Part shown: positions 17,453-28,300 of the stretch, in pieces
Numbering within the stretch: position 1 is the stretch's first letter
Layout of the letters: each line of letters starts with the position of its first letter
Assembly (NCBI GenBank): GCA_005503335.1
Contig: SCMQ01000016.1
Location: 1-64,000, forward strand
Source of the DNA: Comamonadaceae bacterium 2FH
GTDB taxonomy: Bacteria; Pseudomonadota; Gammaproteobacteria; Burkholderiales; Burkholderiaceae_C
Length of the DNA stretch: 64,000 nucleotides
Direction of reading: 5' to 3'
Made by a program: the position numbers and the translations under genes
Notes under the pieces: model-generated
Databases searched by the model: none
The model's input: the letters and a program-made list of their open reading frames with translations, nothing else
What the model was told of the DNA's origin: nothing

Positions 17453-19707
17453 GCGTCCTCCCCTTCGTCGTCGTCGCGCAGGATGGCGCGGTCGGCCTCG
17501 GCCTGGCGCGCCTGGGCCTCGTAGAGGCGCCAGTAGGCGCCCTGGCGCGCGATCAGCTCGTCGTGGCTGCCCTCCTCGACGATCTGGCCCTTGTCCATCA
17601 CCACCAGGCGGTCGGCCTTGCGCAATGTGGACAGGCGGTGGGCGATGGCGATCGTGGTGCGGCCCTGGACCAGGTTGTCCAGCGCCTTCTGGATTTCCTT
17701 CTCGGTCTCGGTGTCGACCGAGGCCGTGGCCTCGTCGAGGATCAGGATGCGCGGGTTGATCAGCAGGGCGCGCGCGATCGAGATGCGCTGGCGCTCGCCG
17801 CCCGACAGGCCCTGGCCGCGCTCGCCGACCAGCGAGTCGTAGCCCTGGGGCAGGCGCAGGATGAACTCGTGCGCATGGGCCGCGCGCGCCGCCGCCACGA
17901 TCTCCTCGCGCGTCGCGTCGGGCTTGCCGTAGGCGATGTTCTCGGCGATGGTGCCGAAGAACAGGAAGGGCTCCTGCAGCACCAGGCCGATCTGGCGCCG
18001 GTAGTCGGCCACGCGCAGCTGGCGGATGTCGACGCCGTCGAGCTCGATGCTGCCGTCCGACAGGTCGTAGAAGCGGCAGATCAGGTTGACCAGGGTGCTC
18101 TTGCCCGAGCCGCTGTGGCCGACCAGGCCGATCATCTGGCCCGGCTCTATGCTCAAGTCCAGGCCGCGGATCACGGCCCGGTTGCCGTAGCGGAAATGGG
18201 CGCCGCGCAGCTCGATGCGGCCCTGCACCTCGGGCAGCGCGACCGGCCGCACCGGCTCGGGCACGCTGGAGACATGGTCCAGGATCTCGAAGATGCGCTT
18301 GGCGCCCGAGGCCGCCTTCTGCGTCACCGAGACGATGCGGCTCATGGAGTCGAGCCGGGTGTAGAAGCGGCCGATGTAGGCCAGGAAGGCCGTGAGCACG
18401 CCGACCGTGACCTCGTGCCGGCTGACCAGCCAGATGCCGCAGGCCCAGACCACCAGCAGGCCGAACTCGGTCAGCAGCGTCACGGTGGGCGAGAACAGCG
18501 ACCAGACGCGGTTGAGCCGGTCGTTCACGGCCAGGTTGTGGCGGTTGGCCTCGCGGAAGCGCCCGGCCTCGCGCTCCTCCTGGGCGAAGGCCTTGACCAC
18601 GCGGATGCCGGGAATGGTGTCGGCCAGCACGTTGGTGACCTCGGACCAGACCCGGTCTATCTTCTCGAAGCCGGTGCGCAGCCGGTCGCGCACCACGTGG
18701 ATCAGCCAGCCGATCACCGGCAGCGGCAGCAGCGTCACCAGCGCCAGGGTCGGGTTGATGGTGAACAGGATGGCCGCCGTCATCACGATCATCAGCACGT
18801 CGGTGGCGAAGTCCAGCAGGTGCAGCGAAAGGAAGACGTTGATGCGGTCGGTCTCGCTGCCTATGCGCGCCATCAGGTCGCCGGTGCGGCGGCCGCCGAA
18901 ATACTCTAGCGAGAGCTTGAGCAGGTGCTCGTAGGTGTTGGTGCGCAGGTCGGCGCCTATGCGCTCGGACACCAGGGCCAGGATGTAGGTCTTGATCCAG
19001 CCCAGGCCCCAGGCCAGCAGGGCCGAGCCCAGCAGGCCGGCCAGGTACAGCGCCACCACCCGGGGATCGATCTTGACGCCGTTCTGGAACGGAATCAGCA
19101 CCTCGTCCATCAGCGGCATGGTCAGGTAGGGCGGCACCAGCGTGGCGGCGGTCGAGGCCAGCGTGAGCAGGAAGCCCGCCAGCAGCTGGCCCTGGTAGGG
19201 CTTGGCGAAGCGCCACAGGCGCAGCAGGGTCCAGGTCGAGGGCGGCGCCCCGCTGTCGCCTGCGTGGCTCTCGTCCTGGTCTGGCCCCGCCGGCTCGGCC
19301 TCGGCCGCCTCCGGCGCCCGGCCCTGCAGCCGCGCCTGCAGCCCGGCCTCGAACAGCGCGATCAGACGCAGCGCGGCCGGGTTGTGTCCCAGGGTGTAGC
19401 GCCAGCAGGCCAGGCGCCCGCCCTCGTCGTGCAGCTCCAGCGTACCCACGCCCGCGTGGTCGTGGTGCTGCAGGCTCAGGCCGGGCCTGAAGTCCCAGGT
19501 TTGCCAGTTTTTTTCGCCCGGCGCCCGTGCCACCAAGCGCTGCTCCGTCACAATAACGAGCCCGGGCGAGTAGCGCAGCTGCGCGTCCAGGTCAACTTCC
19601 AACCAGCCAGAAACGTTCTCTATGGTTTGAAGTTGCGGGACAACCTCGGCCTGCCATGCAACGGGGAGACCGTTGCGAACTGCAGCCGATGGGAGACTCG
19701 ATGTCAT
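17449..19707 (-). CDS. cyanophycin-metabolism-associated ABC transporter (fused membrane and ATPase domains)
   Basis: This ~752-aa half-transporter has three parts. Residues 1-160 are a soluble region, a six-helix ABC-exporter membrane domain follows, and a C-terminal ATPase carries Walker [13 protein letters not shown], signature [16 protein letters not shown] and Walker [13 protein letters not shown]. The N-terminal soluble region ([20 protein letters not shown]) together with the DUF1854 partner and divergent cphA genes identify the cyanophycin-associated type. The start is uncertain. [10 protein letters not shown] at 19707 is preferred over an ATG at 19791 because the extra 28 residues look noncoding. 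The transported substrate is unknown. Confidence 0.87.
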   Translation of the reverse strand: MTSSLPSAAVRNGLPVAWQAEVVPQLQTIENVSGWLEVDLDAQLRYSPGLVIVTEQRLVARAPGEKNWQTWDFRPGLSLQHHDHAGVGTLELHDEGGRLACWRYTLGHNPAALRLIALFEAGLQARLQGRAPEAAEAEPAGPDQDESHAGDSGAPPSTWTLLRLWRFAKPYQGQLLAGFLLTLASTAATLVPPYLTMPLMDEVLIPFQNGVKIDPRVVALYLAGLLGSALLAWGLGWIKTYILALVSERIGADLRTNTYEHLLKLSLEYFGGRRTGDLMARIGSETDRINVFLSLHLLDFATDVLMIVMTAAILFTINPTLALVTLLPLPVIGWLIHVVRDRLRTGFEKIDRVWSEVTNVLADTIPGIRVVKAFAQEEREAGRFREANRHNLAVNDRLNRVWSLFSPTVTLLTEFGLLVVWACGIWLVSRHEVTVGVLTAFLAYIGRFYTRLDSMSRIVSVTQKAASGAKRIFEILDHVSSVPEPVRPVALPEVQGRIELRGAHFRYGNRAVIRGLDLSIEPGQMIGLVGHSGSGKSTLVNLICRFYDLSDGSIELDGVDIRQLRVADYRRQIGLVLQEPFLFFGTIAENIAYGKPDATREEIVAAARAAHAHEFILRLPQGYDSLVGERGQGLSGGERQRISIARALLINPRILILDEATASVDTETEKEIQKALDNLVQGRTTIAIAHRLSTLRKADRLVVMDKGQIVEEGSHDELIARQGAYWRLYEAQARQAEADRAILRDDDEGEDA

Positions 19708-19775
19708 GTTGGAAGTTAGCCGGAGCCAGAAAACGGATGGCGGCAGGAAGAAAGTCGACAATATGCAGCCGGGAA

Positions 19776-19788
19776 GCGCATGATGCGC
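19776..19788. promoter_or_regulatory. palindrome in divergent region between ABC transporter and cphA'
   Basis: GCGCAT-G-ATGCGC is a perfect 13-bp palindrome in the 179-bp gap between the two divergent cyanophycin units. It is a candidate shared operator. No factor can be assigned. Confidence 0.3.
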
Positions 19789-19886
19789 CAACTTGTATCA
19801 CTTGAGACCGGCGCGTCGCCTGCGCCCGCATTGTATCGCCGCACTGCCGCCGCACAGGCGCGGATGCCCAGCGTTCGCGATTGAAC

Positions 19887-22064
19887 ATGAGCCACAGACA
19901 TATCGAATTCCTGCGCATGACCCACCTGCGCGGACCCAACATCTGGACCTACCGCCCCGTGATCGAGGCCTGGGTCGACATCGGCGAACTGGAGCACAGC
20001 CCCTCCAACACCCTGCCCGGCTTCTACGAGCGGCTCACGGCCTGGCTGCCCGGCCTGGTCGAACACCGTTGCGGCGTCGGCGAGCGCGGCGGCTTCCTGC
20101 TGCGCCTGCGCGAGGGCACCTGGCCCGGCCACATCATGGAGCATGTGGCGCTGGAGCTGCAGACCCTGGCCGGCATGCAGACCGGCTTCGGCAAGGCGCG
20201 CCAGACCCATCTGCCCGGCGTCTACAAGGTGGTCATCCGCACCCGCCACGAGGCCGTGGGCCGCGTCGCCATGGAGGCCGCGCGCGACCTGGTGATGGCC
20301 GCGATCGAGGAACGCCCCTACGACCTGGCCGCCACCCTGGGCCAGCTCAAGCAGATGGTGGACAGCCTGTGCCTGGGGCCCAGCACGGCCTGCATGGTCG
20401 ACGCGGCGGCCGAGCGCAGCATCCCCGCGATCCGCCTGAACGAGGGCAACCTGGTCCAGCTCGGCCATGGCGCCAGCCAGCGCCGCATCTGGACCGCCGA
20501 GACCGACCGCACCAGCGCCATCGCCGAGGGCATCTCGCGCGACAAGGACCTCACCAAGCGCCTGCTCTCCACCTGCGGCGTGCCGGTGCCCGAGGGCCGC
20601 ACGGTGGCCAACCCGCAGGAGGCCTGGGAGGCGGCGCAGGACATCGGCCTGCCGGTGGCGGTCAAGCCCAGCGACGCCAACCACGGGCGCGGCGTCTCGC
20701 TGGACCTGAACACCAGCGCCGAGGTCGAGGCGGCCTTCCGCGTGGCCGACGAAGAGGGCAGCGAGGTCATCGTCGAGCGCTACATCCCGGGCGAGGAGCA
20801 CCGCCTGCTGGTGGTCGGCGGCCGCATGGTCGCGGCCACGCGCGGCGAGACCGCCACCATCTGCGGCGACGGCCGCTCCACGGTGGCCGAGCTGGTCGAG
20901 AGCCAGATCAACTCCGACCCGCGGCGCGGCGAGGAGGAGGACTACCCGCTGGACACCATCCGCCTCAATGAGCATCACACGGCGACGCTGGAGCTGCAGC
21001 GCCAGGGCCTGAACGCCGACAGCGTGCCGGCCGCGGGCCGGGTCGTCACGGTGATGCGCAACGGCAACATGGTCAACGACGTGACCGACCTGGTCCACCC
21101 CGAGGTCGCCGCCCAGGTGGCGCTGGCGGCCAAGGTGGTGGGGCTGGACATCGCCGGCGTGGACCTGGTGGCGCGCGACATCTCGCGCCCGCTGCAGGAA
21201 CAGGGCGGCGCCATCGTCGAGGTCAATGCCGGCCCCGGCCTGCTGATGCACCTCAAGCCCGCCAGCGGCCAGCCGCGTCCGGTGGGCCAGGCCATCGTCG
21301 ACCACCTGTTCGCGGCGGACGACACCGGACGCATCCCCATCGTGGGCCTGGTCGGCGGCGAGGAGACCACCATGGTCGCCAAGCTGGTGGCCTGGCTGCT
21401 GCACCTGAGCGGCCGCCACACCGGCCTGGCCTGCGCCGACGGCCTGTTCCTGGACCAGCGCCGGCTCGAGCGCGGCAGCGCCCTGGGCTGGGAAAAGGGC
21501 CAGCGCCTGCTGATCAACCGCGCGGTGCAGGCCGCCGTGGTCGAGAGCTCGGCGCGCCACATCCTGGCCGAGGGTCTGCCCTACGACCGCTGCCAGGTCG
21601 GCGTGGTCACCGGCATGCCAGGCGCCGCCGGCCTGGAGGAGTTCTACATCCACGAGGACGGGCAGATGCCCAACATCGTGCGCACCCAGGTCGACGTGGT
21701 GCTGTCCGAAGGCGCCGCCGTGCTCAACGCCGAGGACCCGGCGGTGGCCGAGCTGGCCGGCTACAGCGACGGCCAGGTGATCTTCTATGCCCAGAGCGAG
21801 ACCGCGCCGGCCTTGGCCGCGCACCGCGCCGGCGGCGGGCGGGTGCTGTTCCTGCGCGGCACGGCCCTGGTACTGGCCAGCGGCGAGCAGGAAACGCGGG
21901 TGCTGGACCTCACCATGCCGGCCCTGTCGCGGCTGACCGGCAGCCTGGGCGTCAAGCCCGGCGAGCTGCTGGCCGCCGTGGGCGCCGCCTGGGCCCTGGA
22001 CATCGCCCCCGACCTGATCCGGGCCGGGCTCAAGAGCTACGGGCAGGACCCGGCTGTGCACTGA
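19887..22064 (+). CDS. CphA' - cyanophycin synthetase-like protein with degenerate Mur-ligase site
   Basis: This 725-aa paralogue of cyanophycin synthetase, encoded just before cphA, makes or primes multi-L-arginyl-poly-L-aspartate. The N-terminal domain opens with LRGPNIWTYRPVIEAWVD. The ATP-grasp domain is intact in appearance (GVPVPEGRTV, VAVKPSDANHGRGVSLDLN, AIVEVNAGPGLLMHL). The Mur-ligase-like domain has GGEETT at residues 490-495 where CphA has GTNGKTT, so the phosphate-binding Lys is gone. The protein stops about 130 residues short of CphA and lacks the Mur-ligase C-terminal domain. Start ATG at 19887 is preferred over the upstream TTG. It probably forms an operon with cphA, 21 nt apart. 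Confidence 0.9.
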   Translation: MSHRHIEFLRMTHLRGPNIWTYRPVIEAWVDIGELEHSPSNTLPGFYERLTAWLPGLVEHRCGVGERGGFLLRLREGTWPGHIMEHVALELQTLAGMQTGFGKARQTHLPGVYKVVIRTRHEAVGRVAMEAARDLVMAAIEERPYDLAATLGQLKQMVDSLCLGPSTACMVDAAAERSIPAIRLNEGNLVQLGHGASQRRIWTAETDRTSAIAEGISRDKDLTKRLLSTCGVPVPEGRTVANPQEAWEAAQDIGLPVAVKPSDANHGRGVSLDLNTSAEVEAAFRVADEEGSEVIVERYIPGEEHRLLVVGGRMVAATRGETATICGDGRSTVAELVESQINSDPRRGEEEDYPLDTIRLNEHHTATLELQRQGLNADSVPAAGRVVTVMRNGNMVNDVTDLVHPEVAAQVALAAKVVGLDIAGVDLVARDISRPLQEQGGAIVEVNAGPGLLMHLKPASGQPRPVGQAIVDHLFAADDTGRIPIVGLVGGEETTMVAKLVAWLLHLSGRHTGLACADGLFLDQRRLERGSALGWEKGQRLLINRAVQAAVVESSARHILAEGLPYDRCQVGVVTGMPGAAGLEEFYIHEDGQMPNIVRTQVDVVLSEGAAVLNAEDPAVAELAGYSDGQVIFYAQSETAPALAAHRAGGGRVLFLRGTALVLASGEQETRVLDLTMPALSRLTGSLGVKPGELLAAVGAAWALDIAPDLIRAGLKSYGQDPAVH

Positions 22065-22085
22065 ACGACACGGGAACACTGGTTC

Positions 22086-24656
22086 ATGGAAGTCTCACGC
22101 ATACGCGCGCTGCGCGGCCCCAACCTGTGGAGCCGCCACACCGCCATCGAAGCCATCGTCAGCTGCTCGGAGACCGAGCGCGACATCCATCAGACGCCGC
22201 AGTTCGAGCATCAGCTGCGCCGCCTGTTTCCCGACGTTGGCGAGCTCAATCCCAGACGCCCCGGCCTGCCGGTCTCGCTGGCCCAGGCCCTGGAGCGGGT
22301 CACGCTGAGCCTGCAGGCCCAGGCCGGCTGCCCGGTCACCTTCAGCCGCACCACGCCCACGCCCGACCCGGCCGTGTTCCAGGTGGTGGTCGAGTACACC
22401 GAGGAGTCCGTGGGCCGCCTGGCGCTGGAGCTCGCCCAGCAGCTGTGCCAGGCCGCCGCCAGCCAGGCCGGCTTCGACCTGGCCGGCGCGCTGGCCCAGC
22501 TGCGCGAGCTCGACGAGGACGTGCGCCTGGGCCCCTCCACCGGCTCCATCGTCGACGCGGCCGTGGCGCGCGGCATCCCCTACCGGCGCCTGACCGACGG
22601 CAGCCTGGTGCAGTTCGGCTGGGGCGCCAAGCAGCGCCGCATCCAGGCTGCCGAGACCGACAGCACCAGCGCCATCGCCGAATCGATCGCGCAGGACAAG
22701 GACCTGACCAAGAAGCTGCTGCACGCCGCCGGTGTGCCGGTGCCGCAGGGCCGGCCGGTGGGCGGCCTCGAGCATGCCTGGGCCACGGCCTGCGAGCTCG
22801 GCCTGCCGGTGGTCGTCAAGCCCCAGGACGGCAACCAGGGCAAGGGCGTGACGGTCAACATCGCGAGCCGCGAGCATTTCGAGATCGCCTACCGCGCCGC
22901 CGCACATTACGGCGACGTGATGGTCGAGAAATACCTGCCCGGCCATGACTTCCGCCTGCTGGTGGTCGGCGACCGCCTGGTCGCCGCGGCGCGGCGCGAG
23001 CCGCCGCTGGTGATAGGCGACGGCGTGCACAGCGTGCGCCAGCTGGTCGACGCGGTGAACGCCGACCCGCGGCGCGGCGACGGCCACTCGACCTCGCTGA
23101 CCCGCATCCGCTTCGACGACATCGCGGTGGCGCGCCTGGCCGTCCAGGGCCTGGAGCCCGACTCGGTGCCCGAGAAGGGGCGGCGCGTGGTGCTGCGCAA
23201 CAATGCCAACCTGTCCACCGGCGGCACCGCCACCGACGTGACGGACGACGTGCATGCCGACGTGGCGGCGCGCGCCATCGCCGCCGCGCAGATGGTCGGC
23301 CTAGACATCTGCGGCGTGGACGTGGTCTGCGAGAACGTGATCCAGCCGCTAGAGGAGCAGAACGGCGGCATCGTGGAAGTCAACGCCGCGCCTGGGCTGC
23401 GCATGCACCTCAGCCCCTCCTACGGCAAGGGACGCGCAGTCGGCGAAGCCGTCATCGCCCACATGTACCCGGACCAGGACGACGGGCGCATCCCGGTGAT
23501 CGCCGTGACCGGCACCAACGGCAAGACCACCACGGTGCGCCTGACCGCGCACCTGCTCAAGGCCCAGGGCCTGCGCGTGGGCATGACCAACACCGACGGC
23601 GTCTACGTCAACGGCCGCCAGACCGACAGCGGCGACTGCAGCGGCCCGCGCAGCGCGCGCAACGTGCTGATGCACCCCGAGGTCGACGCTGCCGTGTTCG
23701 AGACCGCGCGCGGCGGCCTGCTGCGCGAGGGCCTGGCCTTCGACCGCTGTCAGGTCGCCATCGTGACCAACCTCGGCGCCGGCGACCACCTGGGCCTGAA
23801 CTACATCACCACGCTGGAGGACCTGTCGGTGCTCAAGCGCGTGATCGTGCTCAACGTGGCGAAGAGCGGCATGGCCGTGCTCAACGCCGCCGACCCGGCC
23901 GTGGCGGCCATGGCGGCCCACTGCCCCGGCGCCGTCACCTTCTTCGCCCAGGACGGACACCACCCGGTGCTGGCCACGCACCGCGCCCAGGGCAAGCGCG
24001 TGCTGTTCGTCGACCAGGGCGACATCGTGGCCATGGCAGGCCGCTTCCAGATGCGCCTGCCGCTGGCCCAGGTGCCGCTCACGCGCCAGGGCCAGATCGG
24101 CTTCCAGGTCGAGAACGTCATGGCCTCGGTGGCCGCGGCCTGGGCCGTCGGCGTGCCCTGGGACGCGATCCGCCAGGGCCTGGCCACGTTCATCAGCGAC
24201 GTGCAGGGCGTGCCGGGCCGCTTCAACCTGTTCGACTACCGCGGCGCCACGCTGATCGCCGATTACGGCCACAACCCCGACGCGATCCAGGCGCTGGTCA
24301 ATGCCGTGGAGAACATGACTGCCGGCAAGCGCATGGCGGTGATCAGCGGCGCGGGCGACCGGCGCGACGAGGACATCCGCGAGCAGACCCGCATCCTGGG
24401 CCACGCCTTCGACGAGGTGCTGCTCTACGAGGACGCCTGCCAACGCGGCCGCGAGGACGGCGAGGTGCTGACCCTGCTGCGCGAGGGCCTGGCGGGCGCC
24501 AGCCGCACGCGCCACGCCGAGGAAATCCGTGGCGAGCTCCTGGCCATAGACCGCGCGCTCGAGCGCCTGGCGCCGGGCGACCTCTGCCTGGTCCTGATCG
24601 ACCAGGTGGAAGAGGCGCTGGCCCATATCAAGCAGCGTGTCGCCGAAGCGCGCTGA
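22086..24656 (+). CDS. cphA: CphA - cyanophycin synthetase
   Basis: This 856-aa cytoplasmic enzyme polymerises aspartate and arginine into the storage polymer cyanophycin with ATP. Three domains are visible. The N-terminal domain starts ISRIRALRGPNLWS-like. The ATP-grasp domain includes GVPVPQGRPV, VVVKPQDGNQGKGVTV and GIVEVNAAPGLRMHL. The Mur-ligase-like domain has P-loop GTNGKTT at residues 476-482, the segment ETARGGLLREGLAFDRC and a C-terminal region VISGAGDRRDEDIREQ. Length is normal. It follows cphA' and is closed by a strong terminator. No cyanophycinase gene is in the window. Confidence 0.96.
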   Translation: MEVSRIRALRGPNLWSRHTAIEAIVSCSETERDIHQTPQFEHQLRRLFPDVGELNPRRPGLPVSLAQALERVTLSLQAQAGCPVTFSRTTPTPDPAVFQVVVEYTEESVGRLALELAQQLCQAAASQAGFDLAGALAQLRELDEDVRLGPSTGSIVDAAVARGIPYRRLTDGSLVQFGWGAKQRRIQAAETDSTSAIAESIAQDKDLTKKLLHAAGVPVPQGRPVGGLEHAWATACELGLPVVVKPQDGNQGKGVTVNIASREHFEIAYRAAAHYGDVMVEKYLPGHDFRLLVVGDRLVAAARREPPLVIGDGVHSVRQLVDAVNADPRRGDGHSTSLTRIRFDDIAVARLAVQGLEPDSVPEKGRRVVLRNNANLSTGGTATDVTDDVHADVAARAIAAAQMVGLDICGVDVVCENVIQPLEEQNGGIVEVNAAPGLRMHLSPSYGKGRAVGEAVIAHMYPDQDDGRIPVIAVTGTNGKTTTVRLTAHLLKAQGLRVGMTNTDGVYVNGRQTDSGDCSGPRSARNVLMHPEVDAAVFETARGGLLREGLAFDRCQVAIVTNLGAGDHLGLNYITTLEDLSVLKRVIVLNVAKSGMAVLNAADPAVAAMAAHCPGAVTFFAQDGHHPVLATHRAQGKRVLFVDQGDIVAMAGRFQMRLPLAQVPLTRQGQIGFQVENVMASVAAAWAVGVPWDAIRQGLATFISDVQGVPGRFNLFDYRGATLIADYGHNPDAIQALVNAVENMTAGKRMAVISGAGDRRDEDIREQTRILGHAFDEVLLYEDACQRGREDGEVLTLLREGLAGASRTRHAEEIRGELLAIDRALERLAPGDLCLVLIDQVEEALAHIKQRVAEAR

Positions 24657-24680
24657 GGCGGCGACCGGCCTGCCCCTCGA

Positions 24681-24708
24681 CGCCCGGCGCTGCCGGGCGT
24701 TTTGCTTT
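24681..24708 (+). terminator. intrinsic terminator after cphA
   Basis: CGCCCGGC-GCT-GCCGGGCG is a perfect 8-bp stem with a 3-nt loop, followed by TTTTGCTTT. It lies 24 nt after the cphA stop and in front of the convergent YggT gene. Confidence 0.88.
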
Positions 24709-24728
24709 CGCGCCGACCCGCGACGCCC

Positions 24729-25277
24729 TCAGCGCCAGAAGGCAGGCGCCAGCGAGGCCAGCACCATGGCCGCGATCTGCAGCAGCACCAGCAAGGCCAG
24801 CGGCGACAGGTCTATGCCCCCGACCAGCGGGATCAGGCGCCGCAGCGGCTTGAGCAGCGGGACGCACAGGCGCTCGACCAGGTAGGCGATAGCCGAGCCG
24901 GCCTGCACCCAGGACAGGATCACGTAGACGATCAGCAGCCCCGTCAGCGCCGAGATCACGAGCTGGACCAGGCCCAGCAGGGCCAGCAGCGGCAGCAGCG
25001 AGACCTGCCCCGCACCCCCTACCATCAGCATCAGCAGTCCGAAATGCACGAGCTTGAGCAGGTAGGCGCCGAGCAGGCTGGCCGTGTCCCAGGGGCCAAT
25101 CGCGGGCACCACGCGGCGCAGCGGCAGCACCAGCCAGTCGGTCAGCGCGAACACGAAGCGGCCCACCGGGTTGCCGAAGGGCAGGCGCTGGTGCTGCATG
25201 TACAGCCGCAGCAGGCAGGCCCCGCCGAGCAGGCCGGTGGCGATGTCCAGCAGGAAGGAAATGATTTGGTAGAGCAT
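24729..25277 (-). CDS. YggT family integral membrane protein
   Basis: This 182-aa membrane protein has two YGGT units. The N-terminus LYQIISFLLDIATGLLGG and the later LIVYVILSWVQAGSAIAYLV carry the hydrophobic helices, and LRLYMQHQRLPFGNPVGRF and LCVPLLKPLRRLIPLVGGID are the conserved loops. Four to five helices are expected. Family members affect osmotic tolerance or cell-envelope and division processes, with no defined biochemical activity. It is 43 nt downstream of the large penicillin-binding protein gene, which supports an envelope role. Confidence 0.9.
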   Translation of the reverse strand: MLYQIISFLLDIATGLLGGACLLRLYMQHQRLPFGNPVGRFVFALTDWLVLPLRRVVPAIGPWDTASLLGAYLLKLVHFGLLMLMVGGAGQVSLLPLLALLGLVQLVISALTGLLIVYVILSWVQAGSAIAYLVERLCVPLLKPLRRLIPLVGGIDLSPLALLVLLQIAAMVLASLAPAFWR

Positions 25278-25320
25278 GGCGGGTTCCGGGCTGTGCGCAT
25301 GATAGCGGCCCGGCCCTGGC

Positions 25321-28300
25321 TCAGCGCGCGGCCTCCTGGCGCGCCTCGCGTTCCAGCTGCGGCATCGCCACCCGGCGCGCAGCGGCGCAACCGGCCTCGG
25401 CCGCCGGCGCCAGGGCCGGCGTCAGCAACGGTGCCAGGGCCTTGACGATGGTCACCGGCAAGGCGCTGGTGAAGCGGTAGCCTTCCGCGGCCAGTCCCGG
25501 CACATAGGCCGTCAGGATGCCGAAGTGGCGGTCGCCGATGAAGAACACGAAGGTGGCCGTGCGGTTGACCACGCGCGAGCCGATCAGCACGCCGCGCGGG
25601 CCATAGGCCTGCAGGCGGTTGTCCCCGGTGCCGGTCTTGCCGCCGACCACCAGCGGCCTCCCATCCGGCCCGAGCAGCACGCCGCGCAGGCGGCGCGCCG
25701 TGCCCTGCTCGACCACGTCCATCATCGCGCGCCGCAGCGTCTGCGTGACCTCGGGCGCCAGCACGCGCTCGCCTTCGCCGGGCCGGCGGCGCAGCAGGGT
25801 CTCGTAAGGCGTGTCGGCCGCGAAATGCAGGGTCTCGAGCTGCACCGCCGGCTGGCGCACGCCGTCGTTGACGATGATGCCGACCAGCTCGGCCAGCGCC
25901 GCGGGCCGGTCGCCCGAGCTGCCTATGGCGGTCGCGTAGGACGGCACCAGGCTGTCGAAGGGAAAGCCCAGGCGCTGCCAGCTGCGGTGGATTTCGGCGA
26001 AGGCATCGGCCTCGATCAGCTGCACGATGCGCGAGTCCTGCGCCTGCTTGAAGCGCGAGCGCAGCAGCCAGCCATAGACCTCCTGGCGCTGCTCGGCGCT
26101 GGCCGCGATGACCTGCGACTGCGTCGCCAGCGGATGCTGGCGCAGGTGGCCCAGCAGCCACAGCTCCAGCGGGTGCACGCGCGCCAGGTAGCCGCGGTCG
26201 GACAGCGAGAAGCGCCCCGGCGCGTAGCGCTCGTAGAGCTGGCGCAGCTCGTCCTCGCCGCCACGCGGCAGGTCCGCGGGCAGGTGCTCGCGCATGAAGG
26301 CGCTGAAGGCCTCGAACGGGGCCTCGGGCGCCCAGGATCGGTAGACCACGGCCAGCCGCACCGGCGTGGGCTTGGCCAGGCCTTTCACCAGCTGCTCCAG
26401 CATCTGCTGCGGCGCATGGCCCTGGTACTTGGCCAGGAAGCCGCGCAGGAAGCGGCTGCCCTCCCGGTCGGCGAAGCGCCCCAGCAGCTGCACGCGCTCC
26501 GGGTGCCCGGGGTCCTTGAGGATCTGCTCGGCCGCCCGCGGCCCGCGGTACATGTGGTGCTGGACGATGTCGCGCATGAGCCGGATGAACACCAGGTTCA
26601 CCGAGCCGCGGAAGGCTTCGGCCACCGTCATGATGCGGCCGTCGTCGCGCCGGTCGAAGTTGCTGAAGCTGTGGACGCCGCCGCCGGTGAAGAAGCTCTC
26701 GTGGGGACTGGCCGAGTAGCGCCGCTCCATGGCAGCCTGCAGCATGGCCGGAAGGCTGCGGTCGCGCGCCGCCAGCAGATGGTCGACCGCCCAGCGCGTC
26801 AGGCGGTCGCGCTGCGCCACCTCGCGCGCCCGCAGCGCCTGGCGGTCCAGCGGGCTGAGCTGCGCGTGCAGCGCGGCCACGGTCTCCAGGTAGCTGGTCA
26901 GCGCGCGCAGCTTGGCGGTCGAGCCCAGCTCCAGCTTGGCGCCGGTGTTGATGTCGAACGGCTGGTCCTGGTTGTCGGTCTGCACGCGCACGCGGTTGAC
27001 GCCTTCGCCGCGCTCGTAGAGCGTGAAGCTGTAGACCAGCTGCGACGGGTCGCCGCGCTCGAGCAGCTGAAAGCCGATCAACCCGGCCTCGCGCGCCCGC
27101 TCGGGGTCGCGCAGGCCGCGCAAGGTCTCGGTGACGGCCTTCTGCAGCGCCCCGTCTATGGTGCTGTCGACGGCCAGGTCCAGGTGGTCCAGGTCGTACA
27201 GGCGAGAGGTGTCCAGCAGCGCGGCGAGCTGGACCCGCGCCAGGGTGGCCGCCTTGAGGTCGTTGACCTCGGTGCCCGCCGCGCCGGCGACATAGGACTC
27301 GCGCACGCTCAGCCGGGCCTGCAGGGCCGCGTCGCGCAGCGGCGCAGCGATCACCCCGGCCTCGGCCAGCAGGCGCAGGTAGCTGTCGGTCGCCGCGGCC
27401 AGCTGGCCCTGGCCCGCGCCCAGGTAGTACGAGGGCCGGCGCTGGGCGATCAGCAGGCTGACCACCTGGCGGTAGACGCGCGCCTGCTCGGCCTGCTGCG
27501 GGCCGCCGTTGGCCGAGGCGCGCAGCAGCTCGTTCGCGCCCACGGCGTCGGTGCCGTACCAGGCCCGCAGGCCGTCCAGGATGCCGATGACCTCGCCGTG
27601 GCCGCGCTGCGCGCCCAGCGGCAGGCTGTTGAGGTAGTTGAGCAGGATGCGCCGGCGCGCCGGCTCGGTGTACTCGCCGTCCAGGTAGGCGCGCACCGAG
27701 GCCGAGACCAGCTGCCGGTATTTCTCGCCCACCGAGGCGGTGCGCCCCTCGGGCGAGTGGCGGAACTTCTCCAGCTGGGTGGCCAGGGTGCTGCCGCCGG
27801 CGGCCGGGTGGTCGCGGTCGATCATCGAGATCGCCTGATCCAGCAGCGCGCGTCCCAGGCGCGGCCATTCCAGCGCCGGGTTGTGGCGCGGCGCAGTGGC
27901 CGTCAGCAACTCGCGGTTCTCGATGAAGGCCAGCGTCTCGGCCAGCAGGGGCGGTATGTCCTCGTAGCCCGGATAGGCCCGTAGCGGGAACTGGGTGCTG
28001 AACAGCGGTGCCGCGCGGCAGTCGCGCACCACCAGACCGGTCTGGGTCTTCTCGTGGTAGGGGGGAAAGAAGCCGCGCTCGCCGTAGCGGATCATGGCGG
28101 CCGACTGCTGGGCCTGCTCGGCCACCTGGTAGTCGCGCTCGCTCAGGCGCAGGGCGAACTGCGGAATGCGCGTGTAGCCCATGCGCAGGTCGAAGGGGCC
28201 GGCCTGCGGGTAACGGTTGCCGCTGGCAGGCCCCTCCCGCAAGTCGAAGCTCAGCTCGCCCGCCCAGGCCGACAGCAGCTTGGCCTGCAGCGTGGAGCTG

